Source: Cherax quadricarinatus
Taxonomy: Eukaryota > Arthropoda > Malacostraca > Decapoda > Parastacidae
Assembly: GCF_038502225.1 (NCBI RefSeq)
Contig: NC_091323.1
Coordinates: 27,368,845-27,432,844, forward strand
Reading direction: 5' to 3'
Length of the DNA stretch: 64,000 nt
In this document: in pieces, positions 44,701-57,490 of the stretch
Numbering within the stretch: the stretch's first letter is position 1
How the letters are laid out: every line of letters starts with the position of its first letter
Made by a program: the position numbers and the translations under genes
The notes under the pieces: generated by a model
The model's database searches: none
What the model was told of the DNA's origin: nothing
The model's input: the letters and a program-made list of their open reading frames with translations, nothing else

Positions 44701-47700
44701 GTAACTTAAGCAACGTTACTACTCTTCCAGTAACTCAAGCAACATCACTACTCTCACAATAACTCAGGCACCATCACTACTCTCACAATAACTCAAGCAC
44801 CATCACTACTCTCCCAGTAACTCAAGCAACATCACTACTCTCACAATAACTCAGGCACCATCACTACTCTCACAATAACTCAAGCACCATCACTACTCTC
44901 CCAGTAACTCAAGCAACATAACCACTCTCACAATAACTCAGGCACCATCACTACTCTCACAATAACTCAAGCACCATCACTACTCTCCCAGTAACTCAAG
45001 CAACATCACTACTCTCACAATAACTCAAGCACCATCACTACTCTCCCAGTAACTCAAGCAACATCACTACTCTCACAATAACTCAGGCACCATCACTACT
45101 CTCACAATAACTCAGGCACCATCACTACTCTCCCAGTAACTCAAGCAACATCACTACTCTCACAATAACTCAGGCACCATCACTACTCACAATAACTCAG
45201 GCACCATCACTACTCTCACAATAACTCAGGCATCACTACTCTCACAATAACTCAGGCAGCATCACTACTCTCACAATAACTCAGGCACCATCACTACTCT
45301 CACAATAACTCAAGCACCATCACTACTCTCCCAGTAACTCAAGCAACATCACTACTCTCACAATAACTCAAGCACCATCACTACTCTCCCAGTAACTCAA
45401 GCACCATCACTACTCTCACAATAACTCAAGCACCATCACTACTCTCCCAGTAACTCAAGCAACATCACTACTCTCACAATAACTCAGGCACCATCACTAC
45501 TCTCACAATAACTCAAGCACCATCACTACTCTCCCAGTAACTCAAGCAACATCACTACTCTCACAATAACTCAGGCACCATCACTACTCTCACAATAACT
45601 CAAGCACCATCACTACTCTCCCAGTAACTCAAGCAACATAACTACTCTCACAATAACTCAGGCACCATCACTACTCTCACAATAACTCAAGCACCATCAC
45701 TACTCTCCCAGTAACTCAAGCAACATCACTACTCTCACAATAACTCAAGCACCATCACTACTCTCCCAGTAACTCAAGCAACATCACTACTCTCACAATA
45801 ACTCAGGCACCATCACTACTCTCACAATAACTCAGGCACCATCACTACTCTCCCAGTAACTCAAGCAACATCACTACTCTCACAATAACTCAGGCACCAT
45901 CACTACTCACAATAACTCAGGCACCATCACTACTCTCACAATAACTCAGGCAGCATCACTACTCTCACAATAACTCAGGCAGCATCACTACTCTCACAAT
46001 AACTCAGGCACCATCACTACTCTCACAATAACTCAAGCACCATCACTACTCTCCCAGTAACTCAAGCAACATCACTACTCTCACAATAACTCAAGCACCA
46101 TCACTACTCTCCCAGTAACTCAAGCACCATCACTACTCTCACAATAACTCAAGCACCATCACTACTCTCCCAGTAACTCAAGCAACATCACTACTCTCAC
46201 AATAACTCAGGCACCATCACTACTCTCACAATAACTCAAGCACCATCACTACTCTCACAATAACTCAAGCACCATCACTACTCTCCCAGTAACTCAAGCA
46301 GCGTCACTACTCTCACAATAACTCAGGCACCATCACTACTCTCACAATAACTCAGGCACCATCACTACTCTCACAATAACTCAAGCACCATCACTACTCT
46401 CCCAGTAACTCAAGCAACATCACTACTCTCACAATAACTCAGGCACCATCACTACTCTCACAATAACTCAGGCACCATCACTACTCTCCCAGTAACTCAA
46501 GCAGCGTCACTACTCTCACAATAACTCAGGCACCATCACTACTCTCACAATAACTCAGGCACCATCACTACTCTCACAATAACTCAAGCACCATCACTAC
46601 TCTCCCAGTAACTCAAGCAACATCACTACTCTCACAATAACTCAGGCACCATCACTACTCTCACAATAACTCAGGCACCATCACTACTCTCCCAGTAACT
46701 CAAGCAGCGTCACTACTCTCACAATAACTCAGGCACCATCACTACTCTCACAATAACTCAGGCACCATCAATACTCTCCCAGTAACTCAAGCAGCATCAC
46801 TACTCTCACAATAACTCAGGCACCATCACTACTCTCCCAGTAACTCAAGCAGCATCACTACTCTCACAGTAACTCAGGCAGCATCACTACTCTCACAATA
46901 ACCCAGGCAGCATCACTACTCTCACAATAACTCAGGCAGCATCACTTCTCTCACAATAACTCAGGCAGCATCACTACTCTCACAATAACTCAGGCAGCAT
47001 CACTACTCTCACAATAACTCAGGCACCATCACTACTCTCCCAGTAACTCAAGCAGCATCACTACTCTCACAATAACTCAGGCAGCATCACTACTCTCACA
47101 ATAACCCAGACAGAATCACTACTCTCACAATAACTCAGGCAGCATCACTACTCTCACAACAACTCAGGCAGCATCACTTCTCTCACAATAACTCAGGCAG
47201 TATCACTACTCTCACAATATCCCAGGCAGCATCACTACTCTCACAATAACTCAGACAGCATCACTACTCTCACAATAACTCAGGCAGCATCACTACTCTC
47301 ATAATAACTCAGGCATCATCACTACTCTCACAATAACTCAGGCAGCATCACTACTCTCACAATAACTCAAGCAGCATCACTACTCTCACAATAACTCAGA
47401 CAGCATCACTACTCTCACAATAACCCAGGCAGCATCATTACTCTCACAATAACTCAGGCACCATCACTACTCTCCCAGTAACTCAAGCAGCGTCACTACT
47501 CTCACAATAACTCAGGCACCATCACTACTCTCACAATAACTCAGGCACCATCACTACTCTCACAATAACTCAGGCACCATCACTACTCTCCCAGTAACTC
47601 AAGCAGCGTCACTACTCTCACAATAACTCAGGCACCATCACTACTCTCACAATAACTCAGGCACCATCACTACTCTCCCAGTAACTCAAGCAGCATCACT

Positions 47701-48965
47701 ACTCTCACAATAACTCAGGCAGCATCACTACTCTCCCAGTAACTCAAGCAGCATCACTACTCTCACAATAACTCAGGCAGCATCACTACTCTCACAATAA
47801 CTCAGGCACCATCACTACTCTCACAATAACTCAGGCAGCATCACTACTCTCACAGTAACCCAGGCACCATCACTACTCTCAAAATAACTCAGGCACCATC
47901 ACTACTCTCACAATAACTCAGGCAGCATCACTACTCTCACAATAACTCAGGCACCATCACTACTCTCACAATAACTCAGGCAGCATCACTACTCTCACAA
48001 TACCTCAGGCAGCATCACTACTCTCACAATAACTCAGGCAGCATCACTACTCTCACAATAACCCAGGCAGCATCACTACTCTCACAATAACTCAGGCAGC
48101 ATCACTACTCTGACAGTAACTCAGGCAGCATTACGACTCTCACAGTAACTCAGGCACCATCACTACTCTCACAATAACTCAGGCAGCATCACTACTCTCA
48201 CAATAACTCAGGCAGCATCACTACTCTCACAACAACTCAGGCAGCATCACTTCTCTCACAATAACTCAGGCAGCATCACTACTCTCACAATATCCCAGGC
48301 AGCATCACTGCTCTCACAATAACTCAGGCAGCATCACTACTCTCACAATAACTCAGGCAGCATCACTACTCTCATAATAACTCAGGCATCATCACTACTC
48401 TCACAATAACTCAGGCAGCATCACTACTCTCACAATAACTCAGGCAGCATCACTACCCTCACAATAACTCAGACAGCATCACTACTCTCACAATAACCCA
48501 GGCAGCATCACTACTCTCACAATAACCCATTCAGCATCACTACTCTCACAATAACTCAGGCACCATCACTACTCTCACAATAACTCAGGCAGTATCACTA
48601 CTCTCACAATAACTCAGGCAGCATCACTACTCTCACAATAACCCAGGCAGCATCACTACTCTCACAATAACTCAGGCAGCATCACTACTCTCACAATAAC
48701 TCAGGTAGCATCACTATTCTCACAATAACCAAGGCAGCATCACTACTCTCACAATAACTCAGACAGCATCACTACTCTTACAATAACTCAGGCAGCATCA
48801 CTACTCTCACAATAACCCAAGCAGCATCACTACTCTCACAATAACTGAGACAGCATCACTACTCTCACAATAACTCAGACACCATCACTACTCTCACAAT
48901 AACTGAGACAGCATCACTACTCTCACAATAACTCAGACAGCATCACTACTCTCACAATAAGTCAG
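44701..48965. repeat. 29-bp minisatellite, ~147 copies, 4.3 kb
   Basis: Unit ACTCAGGCACCATCACTACT plus CTCACAATA, with CCCAGTA/CAAGCAA and GCAGC subtypes. The left half is rich in CACC/CCCAG subtypes, the right half in GCAGC subtypes. Block duplications of ~720 bp and 203 bp are visible. Plus strand very poor in G. No ORF. Confidence 0.98.
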
Positions 48966-49059
48966 ACTCTGTGACATGATCTGGAGCTGATACGTTTCTG
49001 CCTTGCCTCAAAATTTTCGCTCCTGAAAACGCATGAGTGCGAAAGATCTAGAGATTTCC

Positions 49060-49360
<301 letters not shown>

Positions 49361-49842
49361 CATACATACATACACACACCACGGGGTTAGGGGCGCAGGA
49401 AATAAAGCCTGAGGCCTTTCGTTATGAAACCTTTAGACGCAGTATTCAACGAATTAGATTTGCTAGCTAGCTAAAAATTTAATGAAGAAAACAATAATAT
49501 TATGTCTCTCCATCCTTTTCTGTGTCACTGTGTGACCTCCAAGAGGCCAGGATGTCTGGTCATCATAGAAACGGTAGGACGATAGGTCACCTCACGTGGA
49601 AATCCCTGGGCAGAGATTGTAGATTAGTGTAATGTGTCCAAGAGTCAGTGTTGGATTTCTTCACAACGCTTGTAGGATTAAGAACATCAGCAGTGGGATT
49701 TACTTAGGGAGATGAAGGTGTCTTGGTGTGTGGGGGTCGTAGCTGAAGTTGGTCGTATTGTAGTCATTCTCTCGCTGTTGTAATAGTCGTTTCGACAAAA
49801 ATAAAATGCCAAAATCAGATAGATAATATACAAGCCCATCTT

Positions 49843-50576
49843 GTGATGGGCTTGAAGGGCGGATACACCAAGTACTGCTGCTTTCTATGTGAATGGGACA
49901 GCCGTGCAAGAGGTTCCCACTACATCAGGAGAGACTGGCCACCTCGTCAATCATTGGAGCCTGGGATGAAAAATGTTAAACATCCACCTCTCACTGAACC
50001 AAACAAAATTTTGCTACCACCACTACACATAAAACTGGGGCTCATGAAAAACTTTGTAAAAGCTATGAACAAATCCGGTCAGGTATTCAAGTATTTAACA
50101 TCAAAATTCCCCTCACTGAGCGACGCTAAGATAAAAGAGGAAGTCTTCAATGGTCCTCAGATTCGAGAGCTTCTTAAAGATGGTGACTTTGAATCAGACC
50201 TTCATAGGGAGGAGAAAGCTGCTTGGGAAGCATTCAAGTTATCGGCGAAGGGATTTCTCGGAAACAGAAGGGAAGGCAACTATGAAGAATTGGTGGAAAA
50301 CCTCATCAAGGCTTACAAGAACACGGGATGTAACATGTCATTTAAAACCCACTTATTGGACTCACATTTAGACTTTTTTCCAGCGAACTGTGGGGCAGTA
50401 ACGTCGAACATGGTGAAAGGTTTCATCAAGATATTTCAACCATGGAAAAATGGTACCAGGGCAAATGGGGCACAAAAATGCTTGCAGACTATTGCTGGAC
50501 ATTGGCAAGAGATGATTCTTCAGCCCACTATAAGCGTCAAGCAAAAAGGTACGGATTCGAGTTTAAAACATACTGA
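49843..50576 (+). pseudogene. frameshifted fragment of an uncharacterised arthropod protein family
   Basis: The first frame (49843 to about 50404) encodes LKGGYTKYCCFLCEWDSRAR, KILLPPLHIKLGLMKNFVKA, LSAKGFLGNRREGNYEELVE and FKTHLLDSHLDFFPANCGAV. I recall this block order from multicopy uncharacterised proteins in arthropods and other invertebrates, which suggests a transposon-derived origin, but I cannot name the family. At about 50404 the conserved continuation moves to another frame (50406-50576), which shows ERFHQDIS and ADYCWTLARDD, so a frameshift has broken the gene. The nominal start is a GTG followed by ATG. The frame is open further upstream, so the 5' end is undefined. No intron signals were identified. 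It lies immediately upstream of a LINE-A copy. Confidence 0.7.
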
Positions 50577-50771
50577 CATACGTTGTACGTTATAATAAAA
50601 TAATCAATATTACATGTCTCGTATTTTTAAACCTACAGATTTTTTCAAGGTGGTATTTGGATTCAGGACATGAAAATACATAAGATTTAACTAATCTCTT
50701 TTAAGAAGCATACAACTTCTCAAAGATTGTTGACCAGTGGACACAGCCAGTGGACACAGCCACTGTACAAC

Positions 50772-52158
50772 AAAAGGAGACAGAAATGAGGCATTAAACT
50801 ACAAACCAATGTCTCTGATGTGTATAGTATGCAAAGTCATGGAGAAGATTGTCAGGAGGAGAGTGGTGGAGCACCTGGAACGGAACAGGATTATAAATGA
50901 CAACCAGAATGGATTCATGGAAGGCAAATCCTGTGTCACAAACCTTATGGAGTTTTATGACAAGGTAACAGAAGTAAGACATGAGAGAGAGGGGTGGGTG
51001 GATTGCATTTTCCTGGACTACAGGAAGGCCGTCGACACAGTTCCTCACAAGAGATTTGTGCAGAAGCTGGAGGATCAGGCGCATATAACAGGGAGGGCAC
51101 TGCAATGGATCAGAGAATACCTGACAGGGGGGCAACAACGAGTCATGGTACGTGAAGAGGTATCACAATGGGCGCCTGTGACGAGCGGGGTCCCACAGGG
51201 GTCAGTTCTAGGACTAGTGCTATTTTTTATATATGTGAATGAAATGATGGAAGGGATAGACTCTGAAGTGTCCCTGTTCGCAGATGATGTGAAGTTGATG
51301 AGAAGAATTAAATCGGATGAGGATCGGGCAGGACTACAAAGAGACCTGGACAGACTGGACACGTGGTCCAGAAACTGGCTTCTCGAATTTAACCCTGTCA
51401 AATGCAAAGTCATGAAGATTGGAGAAGGGCAAAGAAGACCGCAGACGGAGTATAGACTAGGTGGACACAGACTGCAAACCTCACTCAAGGAGAAAAATCT
51501 TGGGGTGACCATGACACCGAGCACGTCTCCGGAGGCACACATTAACCAGATAACTGCTGCAACATATCGGCGCCTGGCAAACCTGAGAATAGCGTTCCGA
51601 TACCTTAATAAGGAATAGTTCAAGACACTGTACACTGTGTACATTAGGCCCATACTGGAGTATGCAGCACCAGTTTGGAACCCACACCTGGTCAAGCACG
51701 TCAAGAAGTTAGAGAAAGTACAAAGGTTTGCAACAAGGCTAGTTCCAGAGCTCAGGGGAATGTCCTACGATGAAAGGTTGAGGGAAATCGGACTGACGAC
51801 ACTGGAGGACAGAAGGGTCAGGGAAGACATGACAACGACATACAAGATACTGCGTGGAATAGATAAGGTGGACAGAGACAGGATGTTCCAGAGAGGGGAC
51901 ACAGAAACAAGGGGTCACAATTGGAAGCTGAAGACTCAGACGAGTCACAGGGATGTTAGGAAGTATTTCTTCAGTCATAGGGTCGTTAGGAAGTGGAACA
52001 GCCTAGCAAGTGACGTAGTGGAGGCAGGAACCATACATAGCTTTAAGACGAGGTATGACAAAGCTCAGGGAGCAGAGAGAGAGGACCTAGTAGTGATCAG
52101 TGAAGAGGCGGGGCCAGGAGCTGAGTATCGACCCCTGCAACCACAATTAGGTGAGTAC
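50772..52158 (+). mobile_element. 5'-truncated LINE-A copy (1.4 kb)
   Basis: It starts within the NYRPVSLT region (NYKPMSLMCIV here) and carries FLDYRKAVDTVPHKRFVQKL, SGVPQGSVLG, FADDVKLMRR and the full C-terminus. A nonsense codon (TAG for Ser, at about 51616-51618) splits the frame. The second part is open from ~51637. The 3' end is GGTGAGTAC, but here ACAACCAAG follows instead of an AC tract. The motif FDTVPH is VDTVPH. Inactive. Confidence 0.95.
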
Positions 52159-53285
52159 AACCAAGCAGTCCCCTGTGTTTATATCTATTTCAATGGTATA
52201 TATACTGTGCTTATCAAACTGAATCATAAAGACGGAATTGTTACAGAATTTACAACTTCATGCTATTGTTTCGCTTTAAAGTTCATTTCTTTATGTTTCA
52301 CCGTTATATTTGCTTAATAATATAAAGGCTTGAATCAAGTTTACTCGTAATCTGTTTCCTTAGTGAGAAAACATTGAATTCTTTAAGTCTTTCAAGAAGT
52401 TTGAAGATACAAATATTGTTTTGCTTTGCTAACATTCTAGTTTTATGTCCATTATACATGAAATTTGGGGACTAAAACTAGAGAGCATAAACAAGAAAAT
52501 TTCTCATAATTGCATTATAATGTGTTAGCAATGTCTCGGGTGTTTCGTACACGAAATTTCTAGATATGAGGCCTTATATATGTGGGCTTTGCTGGTGGTA
52601 TCAGCTTGACACTTTTTTTATACTTTAGGTCATTGTTAATGACTGCTGCAAAGTCCCTTTCATTACTCTCAATTACTGGTGTTTTGATTTTCATTGTTAT
52701 ACTCAAAGTGCAATGTTTTGTATTTATCCACCATGAAACTCATCCTCCACGTCCCCAACCACTGTGTCAGCCTTTCCAGTAAATTGCAGGTACCGGATGT
52801 TTCTTTAAGTTTGTGTTGTTCGAAGTCTATGCGAACCTAGATGTTAGCCTCACTTCCAGATCATTTATGCCACTTCATATATTCAGTCACTCATACTTCC
52901 CCATCTAATATTGATCGTTCTTTCGCATCGGTCATCAAATTCCTAATCCAAACCTAAGTTCCTCTTGCTCACTATTTTTGTCGAAGTCTTCTAGTAGGCT
53001 ATATACACTAGTCCTGATTATCTAAAACGAAACTAAAAGAATTTTAGTGAATCTGTTAGCCATAATATTATACTACAAAACGCATGTTGTCTTTTTCGTT
53101 AATAATCTGTATTAGTTTCCAGAATTTTGTCGACGTTGTCTCTAAAAAGGATTTCTACTAATTTCCTCATGGTCGATGCTAGGTTAATGTGGCGGTAGTT
53201 AAAGGCGCTTGTCGGATCTTCAATATTTGAGTAACCTGTTTTCCTTTATTGATCTGTTGAATATTACTGTCAGTATGCAAGTTCA
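52159..53285 (-). mobile_element. very old LINE RT remnant
   Basis: On the minus strand, near 52780-52560, WLGTWRMSFMVDKYKTLHF and a RDFAAVINNDLKY-like block follow the order of the LNWLLEFNPAKCKVM / EKDLGV region of LINE-A-type RTs. The remaining AT-rich DNA shows only weak similarity. Boundaries are uncertain. Confidence 0.4.
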
Positions 53286-53287
53286 TA

Positions 53288-53372
53288 TCGAGAGAGAGAG
53301 AGAGAGAGAGACAGAGAGAGAAGAAAGAGGAAAAAAAAGAGGAGGAGAGAGAGAGAGACAGAGCATCACCAC
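53288..53372. repeat. GA-rich simple repeat
   Basis: (GA)n with AAA and GGA interruptions. The following 53373-53752 is CA/CCAC-rich without a gene. Confidence 0.85.
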
Positions 53373-53752
53373 CCCTGTCCACCACTGGCCACAGCACATA
53401 TGCTCAGCCAGCAGGTCTTTTCACAGCCGTGCCGCCACTCCAAAGAAACCCATGTGTCCTCCACCCCCGCCATTCACACCAACCACCAGCACCACTATGC
53501 ACCTCAGCCACTCACTGTCAACACGCCTCAGAGTGACAGGCTTTCACCTCCCATCACTATCTACTGACACCCATGTCCATCCATCGCCATGAAATGCTAA
53601 CCATTACATCCAACACGACTATCTTTATTCATAACCATTTATACTCTCGCGTCCCCACCCATGCTTCCACCCACTTCACACCCACGACCGCCCACTTACC
53701 CTCCCTTGCCCCCCTCCCTGTAGCACATCCCTAACCAGCTGGTTCCACAGAC

Positions 53753-53925
53753 ATAATAATAATAATCTTTATTTCTAAAAGTATATGATATAACTTATAC
53801 AGACGTAGCTGACATCAGTTACATACTATATAGAAAGATAATGGTTATGTAAAGCTTGTCGAGAAACTTGGTTAATTTTGTCCCCAGGATGCGACCCACA
53901 CCTCGTGTGTTACCAATGCCCAGAG
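53753..53925 (-). mobile_element. SINE 3' half, minus orientation
   Basis: Begins (ATAATAATAAT)CTTTATTT, the reverse complement of the AATAAAGA/(ATT)n end, and continues to CCCCAGGATGCGACCCACAC, the shared SINE body. The head is missing. Confidence 0.75.
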
Positions 53926-54240
53926 GAGATCTCTTGTAAGTTGTGAAAGCGTACCAAGTCTGAGAATATCCCGGACATGCCCAGACCTGGCACCCTTTAA
54001 TATACGCTGTTTCGTGTGCCCGTCAGGAGATATAACGGCCAGTATAAAGTTGGCAACGTCAATAAAACACAGACTGCTGCTCGAAGCGTACCTAACCTCC
54101 CCACCGGCCACTTACAAAAGAGGTTTGGATCGCTTACGGTGGCGCGGCGGGAGGTGGGCTGGAGGGTTGGGTCCTGTCATACCGCTGTTGTCGCGGTAAC
54201 ACAGCGAGCCATGCTTTTGTGACCGAAAACGACATGTCGG

Positions 54241-54340
54241 TATAAATCGCGCATTCGAGTTTGTGTTCACCCTGGGAGCGCCGACGTTGCTATTCTTACG
54301 AGGTAGTATATATGTGATATTATCTGCTGCTGCCACAGGT
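54241..54340 (+). promoter_or_regulatory. possible TATA box and 5' exon with splice donor (weak)
   Basis: TATAAAT at about 54242 lies in a locally GC-richer segment (53990-54300). About 95 bases downstream CCACAG|GTGAGTGG matches a 5' splice consensus. No coding frame or initiator can be confirmed, so this is a hint only. Confidence 0.15.
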
Positions 54341-54425
54341 GAGTGGATGCACTCACTCTAGAGGTGAGAAGAGTACTTTTGTCGTCTCCTGCAGCAGCCA
54401 CAGGTGAGTGGATGCACTCATTACA
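54325..54425. repeat. 65-bp partial tandem duplication
   Basis: GCCACAGGTGAGTGGATGCA and CTCA occur at 54332 and 54397 with similar flanks, including a CAGGTGAGT in each. Confidence 0.75.
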
Positions 54426-54879
54426 GAGGAATGCATCTCACGTGTTATCTACATCCTTCATAGCCTCTATATCATTCTTTAATTTTTCGCTTCCATTTAT
54501 TTCATATTTTTCTTCTGTATATTTTATTTGATGTCGCATCTGTTTCTATAAAATGGTATCCACACTTTCCACGATGCCTTAAAGCAGGGATTCTTAAATG
54601 CAAGGTCACGACCCGAAACTGGGTCGCTGGGGCCTTCTGGTGAGTCAAGGATAACCACTCCTACCTTTGATATACCGTTGAAAAGTTTCGAGAGATTTCC
54701 TAACTCCCGCAGCTGCCTCCAAAAACTCAATACTTGCAAAAAACGTTAAATTATCTTAGACTACCAAGAGAAGAAGAAATAAGGAAAAAGTCTGTACTGC
54801 CATAATTCTCAGGGTTATAACTTTTATATTATAAATCTACGGCGACTTACTGATATGTTAAGTATACTAAAATCGTCGC

Positions 54880-55040
54880 TTTCCTACCAGGGAGGTGCCG
54901 TCATGCCGGTGAGGGGTTCTTTAACAAAAATATTTTGACCTGTCGTCCCTTTTCTTGGATCAAACCTGATTGCCTCCCTTTTCCCCACCTGCGGCATTAC
55001 CCCTATATGTTTAGCACTTCTCCCATAATAATATGCCACA
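54880..55040 (+). repeat. TTTAGCGCTTC-type element, diverged
   Basis: GGAGGTGCCGTCATGCCGGT, GAGGGGTTCTT, TTGGATCAAACCTGATTGCC and TTTAGCACTTCTCCCATAAT follow the order of 57318-57490. 54426-54879 otherwise holds a LINE-C type scrap at 54655-54720. Confidence 0.65.
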
Positions 55041-55200
55041 CTTTTATAACATGTGAGGTGTAAAAGTCTGGCATAATACACGAGCCTCACATATTATTGA
55101 CTTCCAATTTCTCAACAAAATAACGTTCTTTTTTTAATGTGTTAATTTTCTTGAGCAATTACCAATATCAGTTTCTTAATGCATCGTATGTGATTATACT

Positions 55201-55400
<200 letters not shown>

Positions 55401-56074
55401 AAGTATTTTTGTTTTCGTTATATTCTGGCTGATTATCACTGAGGTGTTGCAGCAATGAATTTATATTGTGTACATGTACAGTATGTGTTTATAGGTATAT
55501 ACATTTACTTTCAGTTTTAGTCTCGCTCTAATATCATGAATTCCGTTTCCCGTGTGTGTGTTGGGGGGGGGGGGAGACCGGCCATCCTGAGAAATGGTAA
55601 TCCTCAAGCAGTACTAACTCCAGCTATGCTAGAATGAAATCTTTAAGGCTGCCGTAACTACAGAACCCTTACTGGGATTTGTGACAATATTCGTATTACC
55701 CGACTGATGAATCCCACAGCATGCCAAAGGGTTTCATCATTTGAAGTTAGAAACTCATCCCGTGTGAGAGAATATGTTCCTCCTACCCTATCATCTAGGG
55801 GCAGCACACTGCCGATGTATCCATGTTTGTTTAATATTAAAAAGAAGAGTACCCTCTTGTGCCCCATGTGTGGTACCAACACCAGCCCCCACCCAGCCCC
55901 CACCCGGCCCCCACTAAGTCCTTGTTGTCGAGGTGTCACGCTCACTATATTTCATGAAGTCCCCCTTTCAATACAACTCTCGTTTTCTGGCCATCCTCAG
56001 TGTTTCCGAAATCTTTCGTCCGGGTGGTGGGTGTCGCTGTTCGTCCGAGTGAAACTTTGTGGTGGTGCCGGAGT

Positions 56075-56150
56075 GGGCTAGCCCTGGGTCTCGAACCCGT
56101 GCAGTCAGTTTGCTGTGGGTTAGTTCATCTAGCCACATTCCGCCCCTTTG
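56075..56150 (-). mobile_element. tRNA-like fragment (SINE head)
   Basis: The minus strand reads TGGCTAGATGAACTAACCC (A-box-like) and GGGTTCGAGACCC (B-box) at near-tRNA spacing. No body follows on the minus side that I can recognise. Confidence 0.45.
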
Positions 56151-56329
56151 GCCCATTTGTCTCGCCTTTTCCATCTTTGTTTCGCCAATTTCTTTACTGT
56201 AGGTTCAGGCAAGGGGATAAATGGTCCTGCCTGAGTGAATCAATAGATAACGGTTTGAAATATTTGGTGTTGGGAGATTCGCCACGGTGGTTCTATGACC
56301 ACTTGAACTATGAATGTCTCATGGTGATC

Positions 56330-56610
56330 TACCGTTCATCTACTGCCCTTCCCTCCCTTCTCCCCCACCACTACCTCCCTTACTCCCCTCTCTTCCTCCT
56401 CACTCCCTCTTCTTCCCCACTCCCTCCATCACTTCCTCCGACCTCACTCCCTTGACCACTTCTTCATCACTCCCTCCATTCATCACTTTCTCCCCACTAA
56501 CTCCCTGCATCATTTCCTTTTCATTCCCTCCATTTCCTCCGTACTCCCACCCTCCTTCCTTTCCACAATACTCCCTCCCTGCCTCCCCCACCGTTCCCCC
56601 AACCTCGAGT
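56330..56610. repeat. pyrimidine-rich low-complexity DNA
   Basis: CTCCCTCC-type clusters on the plus strand with no fixed period. 56151-56329 is unassigned. Confidence 0.8.
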
Positions 56611-57273
56611 CTACCTGGAGGGTTTTGGGGGGTTCACGCCCCCGCGGCTCAGTTCTCTACTAGGCCTCCCAGTAGATCAGGGTCTGGTCAACCAGGCTGT
56701 TACTGCTCCCTGCACGCAATCCAACGTACGAGCCACAGCCTGGCTGATGGGGCACTGACCTCAATTATTTGTCCAGTTCCCTCATGAAGACAACCAGGGG
56801 TCAATTGGTAATTCCCCTTATGAATGATGAGAGGCTGTTGAACAGTCCTGGGTCCGGGAAACTTATAGTGTCTTCTCTCAGTGTACTCATGGCACCCCTG
56901 CTTTTCAGTGGAGGGGAGTTGCATTGTCTGCCTAATCTTTTGACTTTCGTAGGGAGTGATTTCTTTGTGCAGATTTGGGTCCAGTCGCTCTAGGATTTTT
57001 CAGGTGTGGATTATGACTTATCCTTCCCGCCTGTGTTCCAGGAAATATAGGTCAAGGGACTTAAAATGTCCCCAGTAATTAAGGTACTTAACTGAACTAA
57101 CACGTACAAGGAAGGTTTTCTGTATATTTTCTAGTTGTACAGCTTCACCTGCCTTGGATAGGGATGTTAGTGTATAGTGGTATTCCAGCCTAGAGAGAAC
57201 AAGTGACTTAAAGAGGATCATTATTGACATGGCGTCACTTGTTCTGAAGGTTCTCATTATCCATACTACCATT
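56611..57273 (-). mobile_element. LINE-B copy, RT C-terminus plus 3' UTR
   Basis: The minus strand encodes VWIMRTFRTSDAMSIMILFK, LVLSRLEYHYTLTSLSKAGE and LENIQKTFLVRVSSVKYLN, then decays. The 3' UTR is collinear with 20905-21100, starting CTACCTGGAGGG. It is 5'-truncated at 57273, close to a palindrome. Confidence 0.88.
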
Positions 57274-57283
57274 TATCTCGTTT

Positions 57284-57317
57284 CAGGGGAACGGCTCTAG
57301 CTAGAGCCGTTCCCCTG
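57284..57317. repeat. perfect 34-bp palindrome
   Basis: CAGGGGAACGGCTCTAG is followed without spacer by its exact reverse complement. It lies between the LINE-B truncation point and the start of the TTTAGCGCTTC element, followed by a second inverted repeat AACCTC/GAGGTT. Confidence 0.98.
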
Positions 57318-57490
57318 AACGAACCTCTTAAGGGAGGTTCCTTGACGTTGGTGAGGGGCTCTTGATCTAGGGAACTGGATCTGTGCTCTAGTTCCCTGAA
57401 TTAAGCCTGAATACCTTCCACATCCCCCCAAAGGCGCTGTATAATCCTACGGGTTTAGCGCTTCCCCCTTGATTTTAATAATAATAATCC
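57318..57490 (+). mobile_element. TTTAGCGCTTC/(ATT)n element, best copy (SINE-like)
   Basis: Contains GGTGAGGGGCTCTTGATCTA, GGGAACTGGATCTGTGCTCT, TTCCACATCCCCCC, GGCGCTGTATAATCC, GGGTTTAGCGCTTCC and an ATAATAATAAT end. At least six related copies lie in the window in both orientations (17191, 32240, 33215, 41870, 54880, 58187). No ORF. It may be a SINE or LINE tail with (ATT)n. 57491-57940 shows no gene. Confidence 0.7.
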
